Part shown: positions 9,007 to 17,670 of the stretch, piece by piece
How the letters are laid out: the number at the start of each line of letters is the position of its first letter
Position numbering within the stretch: the first letter of the stretch is position 1
Source of the DNA: Verrucomicrobiia bacterium
Lineage (GTDB): Bacteria; Verrucomicrobiota; Verrucomicrobiia; Limisphaerales; UBA9464
Assembly (NCBI GenBank): GCA_019634635.1
Contig: JAHCBB010000008.1
Location: 62,001-126,000 of the forward strand
Length of the DNA stretch: 64,000 bases
Direction of reading: 5' to 3'
The notes under the pieces: generated by a model
The model's database searches: none
Seen by the model: the letters and a program-made list of their open reading frames with translations, nothing else
Told to the model about the DNA's origin: nothing
Program-made: the position numbers and the translations under genes

Positions 9007-10833
9007 ATGCCCCATTTTTCGTCGCCGTTCCTCGAGCAGGTTCGCGCCGCCAGCGACATCGTGGATATCGTCGGCGCGGCGCTGCCCCTGAAGCGCGCGG
9101 GATCCAATTTTGTCTGCCTCTGCCCGTTCCACCGGGAAAAGTCCCCCAGCTTCAACGTCCATCCCGGCAAGCAGATCTTCCACTGCTTTGGGTGCCAGAA
9201 GGGCGGCGATGTCTTCAAGTTCGTCGAGCTGTACGAAAACATCAGCTTTCCCGAGGCGGTCGCCCGGCTGGCGGAACGGGCCCGAATCCCGCTCGAAACG
9301 GAGCGCGACCCGGCCGCGCGCGAGGTGCGCGGACTCAAGGACCAGTTGCTCAAGCTCCACGAGGCCATCGCCCGTCGCTGGCAGCAATGCCTTGAAAACG
9401 AAGCGGCGGGACAGGCGGCACGCGACTACCTGACGCGGCGCGGGGTGCCGCCGGAGGCCGTCCGGGAGTTTCGCATCGGCGCCGCACCCGACGCCTGGGA
9501 CGACACGGTGAACTGGGCGCGCGCGAAGGGATTCGACACCGCCCTTTGCGAGCGTGCCGGACTCATCCTGCGCAAGGAGGAGACCGGGCGCCTCTACGAC
9601 CGGTTCCGCGGACGGCTCCTCTTCCCGATCTGTGACGAGCAGGGTCGGGTGATCGCGTTCAGCGGGCGCATCCTCGCCGGCGATGAGAAAGCCGCGAAAT
9701 ACGTCAACTCGCCCGAGACACCCCTCTTCACCAAAGGCCGCATTCTCTTCGCCCTCGACAAGGCGAAACGGGCCATCCTCGACGCCGGCCACGCGGTGAT
9801 CTGCGAGGGCCAGCTCGACACCATCGCCTGCCACGGCGCAGGCATCCGCAATGCGGTCGCCCCGCAGGGCACCGCGCTGACGGCGGAGCATGCGCGCATC
9901 CTCAAGCGCTACGTGGACGAGGTGGTGCTGTGCTTCGACGGCGACCGGGCCGGACGCGACGCCAGCATCCGCTCCTTTGACGCCCTGCTGGGATCGGGGC
10001 TTGCGGTGCGGGTCGCGAGCGTCCCCGCGCCGGAGGATCCTGACAGCTACATCAGGGCACATGGTGCGGAGTCGTTCCGCGGGATCCTCGCGTCGGCGGA
10101 GGGCTACTTCGACTTCCTGTTACGGCACCTGACCCTGCTGCACGACCCGTCCACGGACCGCGGGCGGATGACCATTGTTCGCGAAATGGCCGAGGCCGTG
10201 CAGAAGACAGGTAATGCGGTGCTGGTGGACACCTACGCGCAAAAGGCGGCGCAGCGCCTCGGGGTGACCGTGGAGGCGGCCCGGATCGAATTCCGAAAGG
10301 CGCGCCGCGCACCGGTGGCCACCCGCGATCCCGAAGACACCGGTGGTGACGCCAACGCCCGGCACTCGGAGCCTTCGCCGCAGGCGCCGCCGCCACCGGC
10401 CCTGGAACAATGGCTGCTCAAATACGTCCTGCTTCAGCCCGCACTCTCTCATTTTGCGGCGCTGCATCTGGATCCGCACTGGGTCACCCATCCGGCCGTG
10501 CGCCGGGTGATCGCCATGCACTTCTCCCTCGAAACCGGTGTGGCCGGTTTGCTCGCAACCTTTGAGGACGACGATGAGGCCCGCACGCTGGTGGCGGCGG
10601 CGGCGACCGAGCGGCGGGAGATTCCGGAACCCGAGCGGCAGCTCGCCGACACCATCCTTCGCCTGCGCAACGCAGCGCTCGACCGCGAGATCACCGCACT
10701 CATGGCGCGCGCCTCGGAGACCGACCCGGCCGGACCCGGGCACCACGAGCTGCTCGCAGCGCTCCAGGACTGCCGCCGTCGCAAGCGCCAGCCGCTGGAA
10801 CCGCTCGGCGACAGTGTCCCTCCCCCGGGATAG
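9007..10833 (+). CDS. dnaG: DNA primase
   Basis: A 608-residue primase making RNA primers at the replication fork. The CHC2 zinc finger uses C39, H42, C60 and C63 (LCPFH ... HCFGC). The RNA-polymerase core includes the RFRGRLLFPICDEQGRVIAFSGR segment, and the Toprim domain has ICEGQLD and CFDGDRAGRDA; the usual EGYMD is EGQLD here. A variable proline-rich linker and a helical C-terminal helicase-interaction domain (about 470-608) follow. I start at 9007 because the CHC2 domain begins at once; upstream in-frame codons belong to the deacetylase reading region. The gene follows the deacetylase by 10 bases, so cotranscription is likely. Confidence 0.95.
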   Translation: MPHFSSPFLEQVRAASDIVDIVGAALPLKRAGSNFVCLCPFHREKSPSFNVHPGKQIFHCFGCQKGGDVFKFVELYENISFPEAVARLAERARIPLETERDPAAREVRGLKDQLLKLHEAIARRWQQCLENEAAGQAARDYLTRRGVPPEAVREFRIGAAPDAWDDTVNWARAKGFDTALCERAGLILRKEETGRLYDRFRGRLLFPICDEQGRVIAFSGRILAGDEKAAKYVNSPETPLFTKGRILFALDKAKRAILDAGHAVICEGQLDTIACHGAGIRNAVAPQGTALTAEHARILKRYVDEVVLCFDGDRAGRDASIRSFDALLGSGLAVRVASVPAPEDPDSYIRAHGAESFRGILASAEGYFDFLLRHLTLLHDPSTDRGRMTIVREMAEAVQKTGNAVLVDTYAQKAAQRLGVTVEAARIEFRKARRAPVATRDPEDTGGDANARHSEPSPQAPPPPALEQWLLKYVLLQPALSHFAALHLDPHWVTHPAVRRVIAMHFSLETGVAGLLATFEDDDEARTLVAAAATERREIPEPERQLADTILRLRNAALDREITALMARASETDPAGPGHHELLAALQDCRRRKRQPLEPLGDSVPPPG

Positions 10834-10895
10834 GGAAACCTCCCCCGAATTCCCCGGCAGCTTGTTTCCGACGCCAGTGCCGCTAGCATCCGGTC

Positions 10896-11201
10896 ATGCC
10901 GTCGGTGGACATGCCGCTTCCGGAGACGGAGATCCTTCCGGAAAGTGACGCCAAGGAAACGCGGGAACCCGGGTTCCTCGTCATCTGCTGGAACGATCCC
11001 GTCAACCACATGGCCTATGTGACCCATGTCTTCCAGACGGTGTTTGGTTGGAACCGGCAGAAGGCCGAGAAGCACATGCTCGAAGTGCACCAAAAGGGCC
11101 GGAGCGTGCTCACCCGCGATGGATTCGAGCGGGCGGAATTCCTGGTGCACCAGCTCCAGAAATTCTCCCTCCAGGCCACACTGGAGCCGGCCGGGGAATG
11201 A
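10896..11201 (+). CDS. clpS: ATP-dependent Clp protease adaptor ClpS
   Basis: 101 residues. A flexible N-terminal tail (about 1-28) precedes the ClpS core with the actinobacterial-like substrate-pocket segment ICWNDPVNHMAYVTHVFQ, then the conserved MLEVHQKGRSVL helix. ClpS binds proteins with N-degron residues (Leu, Phe, Tyr, Trp) and hands them to ClpA/ClpC. WNDPVN replaces the proteobacterial YNDDYT, a normal variant. It is followed at short spacing by the DUF2017 gene and by aat, which makes N-degrons, so this is a functional cluster. Confidence 0.9.
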   Translation: MPSVDMPLPETEILPESDAKETREPGFLVICWNDPVNHMAYVTHVFQTVFGWNRQKAEKHMLEVHQKGRSVLTRDGFERAEFLVHQLQKFSLQATLEPAGE

Positions 11202-11226
11202 AGCGGTCCGCACCCCCCCTGGCCCG

Positions 11227-11709
11227 GTGAAGTTTGTCTCCCGCCATCCTGACCGGCTGGTGCTTCGTCTCGACTCCCGAGAGTACGACGCGCTGCGCGC
11301 CGCCCTCGCCCTGAGGGCCCACCTGTCACGCCGGAGGCGTCCGATCTCCGGTGATGCCTCCACACCACGCGACGTTCCAGCCGACGCCGACGCCGAACTG
11401 CACGAGGCGCTAGGCGAGCACCGCCGGCACCTGGGCGAGGCGGTTGAGGCCCTGTTGGCGGATCCCAAGCGATGCGCGCCCCTGCCGCGAGGGGCGCGGG
11501 AACTGACGCTGGGGACCGAGGATGCAACGCTCCTGCTCCAGACCCTCAATGACCTGAGGGTGGGTGCCTGGGAGCACCTGGGGTGTCCGGATTTCGAGGA
11601 GGAAGATCGGCCGGAGGTCACCGAGGAGAACTTCCTGTGCCTCTGGGCGCTCCAGGTCACCGACCTGTTTCTCGCCTTCCTCCTCCGCGGGCTCCAGACC
11701 GAAGACTGA
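11227..11709 (+). CDS. DUF2017-like protein
   Basis: 160 residues from a GTG start (MKFVSRHPDRLVLRLDSREYDALRAAL); this start is chosen because it begins 25 bases after clpS and no earlier in-frame start avoids clpS. The C-terminal half is helical and acidic and ends LQVTDLFLAFLLRGLQTED. DUF2017 genes are well known next to clpS in Actinobacteria; the length, helical make-up and position fit, but the family call rests on recall. A role around ClpS-dependent proteolysis is inferred from position only. Confidence 0.6.
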   Translation: MKFVSRHPDRLVLRLDSREYDALRAALALRAHLSRRRRPISGDASTPRDVPADADAELHEALGEHRRHLGEAVEALLADPKRCAPLPRGARELTLGTEDATLLLQTLNDLRVGAWEHLGCPDFEEEDRPEVTEENFLCLWALQVTDLFLAFLLRGLQTED

Positions 11710-11751
11710 TACGCCTCCCCGGCGCTCCCGCGCAGCGACGCCCTCGCAGCC

Positions 11752-12405
11752 ATGGTCTGGAAGCTTGATGATCGCCTGTGGTTTCCCGACCCCACCCACG
11801 CGCGGGCGGACGGACTCGTGGCGATCGGCGGCGACCTGTCCCCCGCGAGGCTGCTGCTGGGGTATCGCAGCGGACTGTTCCCCTGGACCTCGGGTCCCGT
11901 AAGCTGGTGGTCCCCGGATCCGCGGGCGGTCTTTCCCCTCGAAAGGATTCATGTGCCGCGGAGCCTGGACCGGTCGCTGCGCCGGGGCGGATTCGAGGTC
12001 ACCCTGGACCGCGATTTCGCCGGAGTGATCCGCGCCTGCGCCGGCGCCTACCGGGGCGGCTCGCCCACCTGGATCACTCCGGAGTTCATCCGTGCCTATG
12101 AAACCCTCCACGCCTGCGGCCACGCCCACAGCGTCGAGGTCTGGTGGGACGGCGAACTGGCGGGCGGGTTGTACGGCGTGGCGCTCGGCGGTTTCTTCAG
12201 CGGGGAGTCCATGTTCCACCGCGTCTCCGACGCGTCAAAGGTCGCGGTGGTGCACCTGGCCCTCCGACTTCGCGAACGGGGCTTCACCGTGTTCGACACG
12301 CAGATGGTCACCCCCGTCACCCGCGCCCTTGGTGCGGTGGAAATCCCGCGCGCCCGCTACCTGCAGCAATTGAAGGAAGCCCTCCACCAGCCCGAACGCT
12401 GGTAG
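11752..12405 (+). CDS. aat: leucyl/phenylalanyl-tRNA-protein transferase
   Basis: A 217-residue transferase that adds Leu or Phe from aminoacyl-tRNA to proteins beginning with Lys or Arg, creating an N-degron read by ClpS. Family landmarks are all present: FPDPTHARADGLVAIGGDLS, GLFPW, WWSPDPRAVFPL, WITPEFIRAY, HSVEVWWDGELAGGLYGVALG, FFSGESMFHR, ASKVAVVHLA and FDTQMVTPV. It is full length for the family. It lies 42 bases after the DUF2017 gene, in the same orientation as clpS. Confidence 0.95.
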   Translation: MVWKLDDRLWFPDPTHARADGLVAIGGDLSPARLLLGYRSGLFPWTSGPVSWWSPDPRAVFPLERIHVPRSLDRSLRRGGFEVTLDRDFAGVIRACAGAYRGGSPTWITPEFIRAYETLHACGHAHSVEVWWDGELAGGLYGVALGGFFSGESMFHRVSDASKVAVVHLALRLRERGFTVFDTQMVTPVTRALGAVEIPRARYLQQLKEALHQPERW

Positions 12406-12597
12406 CCGGGTGGGTGGTGAAACCTGGGGAGGCCGGGCGCTGCAGGACGCGCGCCTCACTACATGTGGCGATGGGCGGCATCCGGGAGTCGTGGGAAACC
12501 GTCAGCGTCTCGCCACGGCCCCGGTTTCGGGGCCCGGGCCCGGCGGGTGCCGGCCCGGCGCGAACCCTGTCAAAAGTCCACCGACCCCAAGTCTCCC

Positions 12598-13227
12598 ATG
12601 AAGGCTCCCATCCACTCCCAAATCCCCGCCCGCGGCTTCACCCTTGTCGAGATGATCGGCGTCCTCGCCATCATCGCCGTTCTCGCATCCCTGCTGCTGC
12701 CGCGAATCTTCGCCGCCATCAACGACGCGCGCGTCACCAGCGCCGCGCTCGCCATCAACTCCATCCGTTCCGCCTCGATGACGTACTTCGGCAAATACGG
12801 CCGCTTCGGTGATGTCAACGGCGCGCCGATTACCGACCTGACCACGCCGGCGGCCGGCAATTGGGCGCAGGAGGTCCTGCTGCGCGGCGGCTACCTGGAA
12901 CGGCCGTTCACCACCAAAATCTCGGACGGCGCCTACCTGTACCTGACCAACTGTGTCACCCCGGGCACCGATCCCACCGGCGCCAACGACGCCTACAACT
13001 TCGACGGCCAGCCGCCAGACAATGATGCCTCCGGTGGACGCTACGTGCTGCAAGCCGTCCTGGAGAACGTCGCGCTGGAGGACGCGCGCGAACTCAACCG
13101 CAAGCTGGACGGCGATGAGTTTGGCGAGGGAAACGGAACCAACCCCGTGGATAACCGGGGGCGCGTGAAGTACAACTTCACCGGGGCCCAAAGCGGCACG
13201 GTCAAAATCTACATCGCCCATCGCTGA
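12598..13227 (+). CDS. major pseudopilin-like protein (GspG-like)
   Basis: 209 residues. The leader MKAPIHSQIPARG ends in Gly and is followed by FTLVEMIGVLAIIAVLASLL, with Glu at +5: a normal prepilin peptidase site. The globular part (about 50-209) is aspartate/asparagine-rich with two cysteine-poor loops; it is longer than classic GspG but in the right place, directly ahead of gspE. I chose 12598 because it places the cleavage site 13 residues in; the open frame extends further upstream without a credible start. It should form the pseudopilus of the secretion machine encoded downstream. Confidence 0.75.
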   Translation: MKAPIHSQIPARGFTLVEMIGVLAIIAVLASLLLPRIFAAINDARVTSAALAINSIRSASMTYFGKYGRFGDVNGAPITDLTTPAAGNWAQEVLLRGGYLERPFTTKISDGAYLYLTNCVTPGTDPTGANDAYNFDGQPPDNDASGGRYVLQAVLENVALEDARELNRKLDGDEFGEGNGTNPVDNRGRVKYNFTGAQSGTVKIYIAHR

Positions 13228-13264
13228 GTACGGTCCAAGGGATCCGTCGCCGTTCCCCGCGGTC

Positions 13265-14980
13265 ATGAAGCCCGCCCCCAGCGATCCCGGCCTTGGAGAA
13301 CGCCTTCTGGCCGAAGGCCTCCTGACCCAGGAGCAGCTCGCCCTCGCGGAATCCGAGCGACGACGGCGCGGCGGCGGACTTCTCGACGTGGTCGCATCCC
13401 TCGCCTTTGCCAGCCCGGACACGCTGTGCGAATTCGTCGCCCGCGTGTCCGGGAGCCACCGGGCCGACCTGGCATCGTGTCCACCCCGTCCGGAGCTGCT
13501 GGACGTCCTCCCCGCCCCGCTGGCCCGCCGGCTGCGCGTTGTCCCCGTCGCCTGGGCGGACGGGCGCCTGACGATCGCCACCGCCGATCCGTTCAACGTG
13601 GTGGCCCTTGACCTCGTGCGGCAGTCGGTGGGATGCGACGTCGAGGTCGTCACGGCATCCGAGCGCGAAATTCTGGGCGCGCTGGACCGAATGGAAGCCA
13701 CCGGTCCAAGTCTTCACGAGTCCATCGAACGGAGTGCCCTCGAGGTCCCCGAACCACCGGCCACGAGCCTGGCCGCCGAACCCGCTGCCGGCCCCGAGGG
13801 TCCGGAGGCACCGGTCATCGCCCTGGTCCATCAGATGATCGAGCGCGCCGTCGGCGCCGGCGCCAGCGACCTGCACGTCGAACCCGGGGAAACCTCGGTG
13901 TCCCTGCGGCTCCGGGTGGACGGTCTCCTGCGGCACGACGTGCTGATCCCCAAGTCGCTGCAGGCCGCAGTGACCTCCCGGTTGAAGCTCCTGGGCGACA
14001 TGGATGTCACCGAGACCCGGCGTCCCCAGGATGGCCGGGCGACCGTGCGGGTGGATCGGCAACCGATCAACCTCCGGCTCTCCACGCTGCCCACGCGTTT
14101 CGGGGAAAGCGTGGTGCTGCGGATCCTCGATCCGACGTCGCAGGGCCTCGGCCTCGCGCAACTCGGCCTCCCCGGCGCAATGGACCGCACCGTGCGGAAC
14201 CTGCTGGCCACACCGCACGGGGTGCTCCTGGTGACCGGGCCCACAGGGAGCGGCAAAACGACGACCCTCTACGCGCTGTTGCAGGAACTGAACCGTCCGG
14301 ACCTGGGAATCTTCACCCTTGAGGATCCGGTGGAGCTGACCCTGCCGGGCATCCGCCAAACCCAGATTCAGGAGGACATCGGGCTGACGTTCGGAACAGC
14401 CCTCCGATCCCTGCTGCGGCAGGACCCTGACGTGATCCTGGTCGGGGAGACGCGCGATGCGGAGACCGCGGGCCTGATGATTCGCGCCGCCCTGACCGGC
14501 CACCTGGTATTCTCGACCCTGCATACCAATGATGCCCCGGGCGCGATCCCCCGCCTGCTCGACCTCGGGATCGAACCGTGCCTCATTCCGGACAGCCTCG
14601 TGGCCGTCCTCGCGCAACGCCTGGTACGCCGCCTTTGCCTTCAGTGCCGGCGCCCGGTTGCGGATCCCGGGCGCGTGGCGGCGGAGCACCGTCCAAGCCC
14701 TCCGAATGGAACGGCATTGGAGCTCTGGCAGGCCGTGGGATGTCCGGCCTGCCGGAACACCGGCTACCGGGGACGCCAAGCCTTGTTCGAGCTGCTGGTG
14801 CCCGACGAGCGGTTCCATGACGCGGTGATGCGTCGCGCACCCCACTCCGAATTTCTAAGGCTCGCCCGGGAGCAGGGCATGGAGGGCCTGTTCGAGGACG
14901 GGTGGCGGCGTGTGCTCGACGGCACCACCACCCTTGCCGAGGTCATCACCGTGACGCGACCGCCGGAGGCACGGCCATGA
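13265..14980 (+). CDS. gspE: type II secretion / type IV pilus assembly ATPase
   Basis: A 571-residue GspE/PilB-type ATPase. The N-terminal MshEN-like domain (about 1-150) begins LGERLLAEGLLTQEQLALAE. The core has Walker A GPTGSGKTTTLY (from residue 325), Asp box TLEDPVE, Walker B DPDVILVGETRD, His box FSTLHTNDA and a tetracysteine metal site (CLQC ... CPAC). All catalytic residues are intact. It powers pseudopilus assembly from the cytoplasm. Its last codons overlap the gspF start by 4 bases. Confidence 0.92.
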   Translation: MKPAPSDPGLGERLLAEGLLTQEQLALAESERRRRGGGLLDVVASLAFASPDTLCEFVARVSGSHRADLASCPPRPELLDVLPAPLARRLRVVPVAWADGRLTIATADPFNVVALDLVRQSVGCDVEVVTASEREILGALDRMEATGPSLHESIERSALEVPEPPATSLAAEPAAGPEGPEAPVIALVHQMIERAVGAGASDLHVEPGETSVSLRLRVDGLLRHDVLIPKSLQAAVTSRLKLLGDMDVTETRRPQDGRATVRVDRQPINLRLSTLPTRFGESVVLRILDPTSQGLGLAQLGLPGAMDRTVRNLLATPHGVLLVTGPTGSGKTTTLYALLQELNRPDLGIFTLEDPVELTLPGIRQTQIQEDIGLTFGTALRSLLRQDPDVILVGETRDAETAGLMIRAALTGHLVFSTLHTNDAPGAIPRLLDLGIEPCLIPDSLVAVLAQRLVRRLCLQCRRPVADPGRVAAEHRPSPPNGTALELWQAVGCPACRNTGYRGRQALFELLVPDERFHDAVMRRAPHSEFLRLAREQGMEGLFEDGWRRVLDGTTTLAEVITVTRPPEARP

Positions 14981-15678
14981 CGCTGTTCACCTACCGGGGC
15001 GTGGACGCCGGCGGACGGACACGGTGCGGCCGCCTGCACGCAGCCGACGAGTCCTCCCTCGAGCAACAGCTGCACACGGCGGGCATCTGGTTGATCAGCG
15101 CCACGCGGACCCGGATGCCCCGAATCCCGCACCGCCGCCGGCGGCGGCTGCCCCGCAACGAACTGGCACAATTCTTCGGCCTGATGGAGTTCCTGTCGCG
15201 GGCCGGGGTTCCACTGGTCCAGTCCCTCGACCTGGCCGCGCAGGACGCCGGCCGGCGGGAATGGGGGGCCCTCTACACCGACCTTCGACTCGGCGTGGAA
15301 TCGGGCCGGACCCTGGCATCCGCCATGGAGCAGCATCCGGAGGTTTTCCCCACCGACATCACCCACTTGATCCGGGCCGGGGAGACCGGGGGCTCGTTGC
15401 CGGAGGCCTTCGCCGAGCTGCGACGCACCCTGGAATGGCGGGAACGTGTGGCGTCGGAAATCCGGCAGGCGACGGCCTACCCGGCGACCGTGCTCGGGGT
15501 CGCCGCCTGTTTCGTTCTCGTGCTGTTCACCTTCGTCGTCCCGAAATTTGTGGTCCTTCTCGCCGCAGTGAAGGTCTCCCTGCCCTGGCCCACGCGTGTC
15601 GTGTTCGGAGCCAGCGAATGGATTCGGGTCGCGGCGGATGCCTGGTTCGGATGGCTCCGGCGCCGCAATGAGCTCTGA
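14977..15678 (+). pseudogene. gspF: type II secretion inner-membrane platform protein GspF, C-terminal half missing
   Basis: The start (MTLFTYRGVDAGGRTRCGRL) overlaps gspE by 4 bases. The first GspF cytoplasmic domain is complete (about 60-185: FFGLMEFLSRAGVPLVQSLDLA, LIRAGETGGSLPEAF), followed by the first transmembrane helix (ATVLGVAACFVLVLFTFVVPKF). The frame then stops at residue 233 after WFGWLRRRNEL, whereas normal GspF has about 400 residues with a second copy of the domain and further helices. No remainder is found in the 1.4 kb downstream, where base composition changes abruptly. I infer the 3' half was lost when the AT-richer island (15679 to about 17100) arrived. Confidence 0.8.
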
Positions 15679-15771
15679 GTAGGTTCACAACAAGGCACGA
15701 ACGAAGGCAACACGGCGCAACAATGCCGAGCCCCGCGGGTTGGAGGCGGTGGCTCGACTCGAATCAGACCA

Positions 15772-15805
15772 GCACCCAACCGGGCATGTTTACCCGGTTG
15801 GGTGC
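15772..15805 (-). terminator. 13-bp perfect hairpin after the choice-of-anchor L gene
   Basis: GCACCCAACCGGG (15772-15784) pairs perfectly with CCCGGTTGGGTGC (15793-15805) around an 8-base loop. It lies 22 bases past the stop of the minus-strand gene at 15827-16606. There is no U-tract, so it is a hairpin terminator or transcript-protecting structure rather than a textbook intrinsic terminator. Confidence 0.6.
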
Positions 15806-15826
15806 ATCTGACTTGGCCGAAATCAA

Positions 15827-16606
15827 CTACCAGCTAATGGAAGTACGTAGAAACACCGCTGAGTCCAACGATGTGTCATTTCCATCGGCAACCCCAACCC
15901 GAATCGTCTTGGAAGTGTTGTAAGGAACTTGAATCGTGATGTACCAAGTAAAGGTATAGCCTCCATATACAAAATTTGCCGCTCGATATCGAGGAAGACT
16001 AGAGTCGTAATTGTTAAACCAATTCAAATAATTAACTTGGTCGTTTACATTTTCGATGGTTATGGGGTCTCCGTACAGGGTAGCTTGGTTGACGCCGTTA
16101 ACCCAGATGCCCATGGCGTCATTGAACAGATTGTTCACGTAATCGGGATACTCTTCTGATGCAAAGGTAAAGTACAAGTAGATCGTGCGCGTTGCATACT
16201 CAGGATTGTAAACGGTAAACTCGACGTACGACACGTCACCGCTAGTCTGCCCATTCATCAACGCTGTGAATGCCGAGTTAGATCCACTTGAGGTTGAGGT
16301 GCTTGCCACGGTTGACTGTGCCGACGACGCGCTCGCTATATTCCCCGTCGATAAAATGACTCCATTCGTCATGTTGCCATTACCGACTTGATCCGTTGCG
16401 AGCGCGGTAAACGTTCCCCGCTGCTGGGAGCCTCCCTGCGATGAGATCGAACTCAAGGTCAAACTTGAGCTTGATGGTACCAACGTTTGCGCAACCTGCG
16501 TGGCCGTTGCCTGCGTTGTGGATATTCCCCCTTCGAGGCGGGCAACATATGCAATGGCAAGCAACGTAAAAAGTGCGGCATTGCGCATCGAGGATTTGTT
16601 GTTCAT
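15827..16606 (-). CDS. choice-of-anchor L domain secreted protein
   Basis: 259 residues. A signal-like N-terminus (MNNKSSMRNAALFTLLAIAYVARLEG) precedes a Ser/Thr/Gln-rich stretch and a beta-rich domain with the landmarks GVILSTGN, YFTFASEEYPDYVNN, FNDAMGIWVNGVN and DGNDTSLDSAVFL. From memory these match the choice-of-anchor L domain, found on surface proteins attached by various sorting tags. No recognisable C-terminal anchor follows (it ends RTSISW). The gene is far lower in GC than the flanking secretion genes, lies antisense to them inside the gap in the gspF region, and has a 5x9-bp repeat directly upstream. It is most likely transferred in. Confidence 0.75.
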   Translation of the reverse strand: MNNKSSMRNAALFTLLAIAYVARLEGGISTTQATATQVAQTLVPSSSSLTLSSISSQGGSQQRGTFTALATDQVGNGNMTNGVILSTGNIASASSAQSTVASTSTSSGSNSAFTALMNGQTSGDVSYVEFTVYNPEYATRTIYLYFTFASEEYPDYVNNLFNDAMGIWVNGVNQATLYGDPITIENVNDQVNYLNWFNNYDSSLPRYRAANFVYGGYTFTWYITIQVPYNTSKTIRVGVADGNDTSLDSAVFLRTSISW

Positions 16607-16611
16607 TTGAT

Positions 16612-16656
16612 GTGACGTTTGTGACGTTTGTGACGTTTGTGACGTTTGTGATGTTT
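16612..16656. repeat. five tandem 9-mers directly upstream of the choice-of-anchor L gene
   Basis: Four exact GTGACGTTT units (16612-16647) and one GTGATGTTT (16648-16656). On the gene's strand they read AAACGTCAC and begin five bases before the start codon, occupying the 5' UTR/promoter region. They could be a regulator-binding array, a phase-variable spacer or simple slippage. Confidence 0.85.
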
Positions 16657-17055
16657 AGGCTAGGGTCCCAAAGGCAAGCCACGACAGCCGTCGCTCGCGA
16701 GGAGGGACCGAGGAAACGGCACCCAATTCGAGAGGCAATAGCTGAGGAAGCTTGCCCGCATCGTTGAGGACAACATTCCAATTGTCAATCAAAAAATTGT
16801 CGAAATCTGGATAGAAGAATCGTTTCGATCCGCAAGTGAGGACAGGTGTCGAGAGGAGGGTATCCCTTCGGCATGTGTGCAGAGGGGGTTAACGGGGCGA
16901 GTACTTCGTTACGGTGCGACTCCCGGCGGACGCGAGCTCAGGGTGCCCTAGGCGAGGTGGTGGCGCCCGAGGTCTGCCTAAGGGACACAGGGACACAGAG
17001 GATGCTCCTGCGGTAGTGATGTAGCATTTTTCGCGGAACGAGGCGTTGCCACTGC
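16657..17055. other. non-coding part of the AT-richer island
   Basis: No convincing gene. It probably contains the promoter of the choice-of-anchor L gene near the 9-mer array. It includes a short run of repeated words (gggacacagggacacagagg near 16981-17001). Composition is mixed, AT-rich near 16760-16820 and again near 17070-17130, which marks the approximate right edge of the island. Confidence 0.5.
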
Positions 17056-17670
17056 GTGCCTGTCTGCTGCTCATCAATATTGTCCGGCAAAACTAGCAAG
17101 AGTTTCCAAATCTTGCGTGAATTCTACCAACATTTGGTCGTGGGCCGGCTGGATCTGCGGGAGCAGTTCGTTCCAATGCTCCTCACCCGGTCCGCCGGAG
17201 AAGCGCCGGCCTTTTTTGGCGTAGACCGACTGGCCACAAATCCCATGCCCGAGGGAATCTTCGAGGCCTGGTATCTTCGCGGGTCGGTGCTGCGCCTTCA
17301 TGGCGACACCGGGGCGCTTCAGTCCTCAGTGGTCCTCCACCAACCGCTCGCCATGACGTTCGAGCGTGGTGCGTGGCGGGGGCGCCCCACGCTCAGGTCC
17401 GCAGCCGGTCACTGGACCGGGCCGGCTGTGGATGAGGCCCTCGACCGGTTCCTGGGCGCGCCGGAAAACCCGGGGGGACTGCACGCCGCAAGCCCGGCGG
17501 ACCGGGATGCCGTCGTGCGATCCCTCCGGGATTTCTTCGAGGCCTACCTCGACTGGGCAGCACACGGGTTCCCACAGACCGGGCCCGACCGGGCGACGGT
17601 TGTCGGTGCCGTCGCCCAACTGGACTTGATCACCGCGCCCACCTCCACCAGCCCTGACACCCCATGCTGA
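17056..17670 (+). CDS. hypothetical protein of the secretion locus, probably 5'-truncated
   Basis: No family is recognised. The open frame runs 204 codons, but residues before about 28 come from AT-rich DNA that resembles the island; the typical high-GC coding signal begins near 17140 (GRLDLREQFVPMLLTRSAGE). Visible features are an Arg/Gly/Trp-rich middle (FERGAWRGRPTLRSAAGHW) and a helical tail (DRDAVVRSLRDFFEAYLDWAA). Its stop overlaps the start of the PilM-like gene, so it belonged to the secretion operon. By position it could be a minor pseudopilin or GspK-like gene decapitated by the same event that cut gspF, but no sequence motif proves it. Confidence 0.45.
   Translation: MPVCCSSILSGKTSKSFQILREFYQHLVVGRLDLREQFVPMLLTRSAGEAPAFFGVDRLATNPMPEGIFEAWYLRGSVLRLHGDTGALQSSVVLHQPLAMTFERGAWRGRPTLRSAAGHWTGPAVDEALDRFLGAPENPGGLHAASPADRDAVVRSLRDFFEAYLDWAAHGFPQTGPDRATVVGAVAQLDLITAPTSTSPDTPC

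Noticed and set aside
6009..9368. A 1119-codon open frame on the minus strand opposite rlmI, the deacetylase gene and dnaG.
   Set aside because: It is antisense to three clear genes, rich in Gly/Arg/His/Pro without domains, and arises from the high-GC third-position bias of the plus-strand genes.
13202..14845. A 547-codon minus-strand frame opposite gspE.
   Set aside because: It is a shadow of gspE; no domain, Arg/Gly/Gln-rich composition, no start context.
16612..16656. The tandem 9-mers as a CRISPR array.
   Set aside because: The units are adjacent without spacers and only nine bases long; no cas genes are present.
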